Below the pieces are notes generated by a model that was not told where the DNA came from, made no database searches, and worked only from the letters and a program-made list of their open reading frames with translations. From an uncultured Rickettsiales bacterium (lineage in GTDB: Bacteria > Pseudomonadota > Alphaproteobacteria > Rickettsiales > UBA1997): a stretch of 39,322 nucleotides of DNA. The number at the start of each line of letters is the position of its first letter. The first letter of the stretch is position 1. A program made the position numbers and the translations under genes. Below, piece by piece: positions 39,243 through 39,322 of this stretch. The stretch lies in NCBI GenBank assembly GCA_905478165.1, contig CAJQHK010000031.1, forward strand, positions 1 to 39,322. The letters run 5' to 3'.

Positions 39243-39322
39243 AGATTTCTTTAAAAACCTGTTTCTTTTTTCAAACTCGACTGGTGCTAAATAATTATTA
39301 GCAGAGTGAATTCGAATTCGAT
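39202..39322 (-). mobile_element. IS3-family-like insertion sequence end (cut by window edge)
   Basis: Minus strand transposase C-terminus RIRIHSANNYLAPVEFEKRNRFLKKSLKSV* (stop at 39228-39230), then terminal tgtccggaaaactgttgaca. Confidence 0.8.

Noticed and set aside
1-39322. CRISPR array, prophage, toxin-antitoxin or defence island
   Set aside because: No regularly spaced direct repeats, cas genes, phage structural genes or recognisable defence genes were seen.

Overview
AT-rich (roughly 70% A+T by eye) bacterial window with mostly single-copy housekeeping genes. Gene content suggests an alphaproteobacterium of the Rickettsiales type (inference: short ProRS, IalB-like protein, TIGR02281 aspartic protease, HisZ, CHCC zinc finger next to purA). 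Identified genes: tuf(partial)-rpmH-rpsI-rplM, proS, thrS, rdgB, holB, an Hpt protein, an ABC ATPase, a glycosyltransferase, purA, zf-CHCC, dsbD, IalB-like, xseB, a retropepsin-like protease, an Aas-like acyltransferase/acyl-ACP synthetase, hisZ, xthA, folP, waaA, rpsP, lipB, an Nramp-like transporter, nadC, an ABC-2 permease, an orphan secretin, a DadA-like flavoprotein, folK, maf, an MBOAT + SGNH-like pair, rpsG, rpsL, rpsT, tRNA-Ala(GGC), and at the right edge an IS3-type transposase end inserted in a small gene. The most interesting signal is a set of short (about 60-170 bp) palindromic intergenic elements in at least two families, all ending in ATACCA.../...TGGTAT. They recur across the window, often abut or nest in each other, carry internal deletions, and supply start codons, N-terminal peptides or stop codons to several unrelated genes, comparable to Rickettsia palindromic elements but not recognised by me as a known family. 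All repeat boundaries were aligned by eye.
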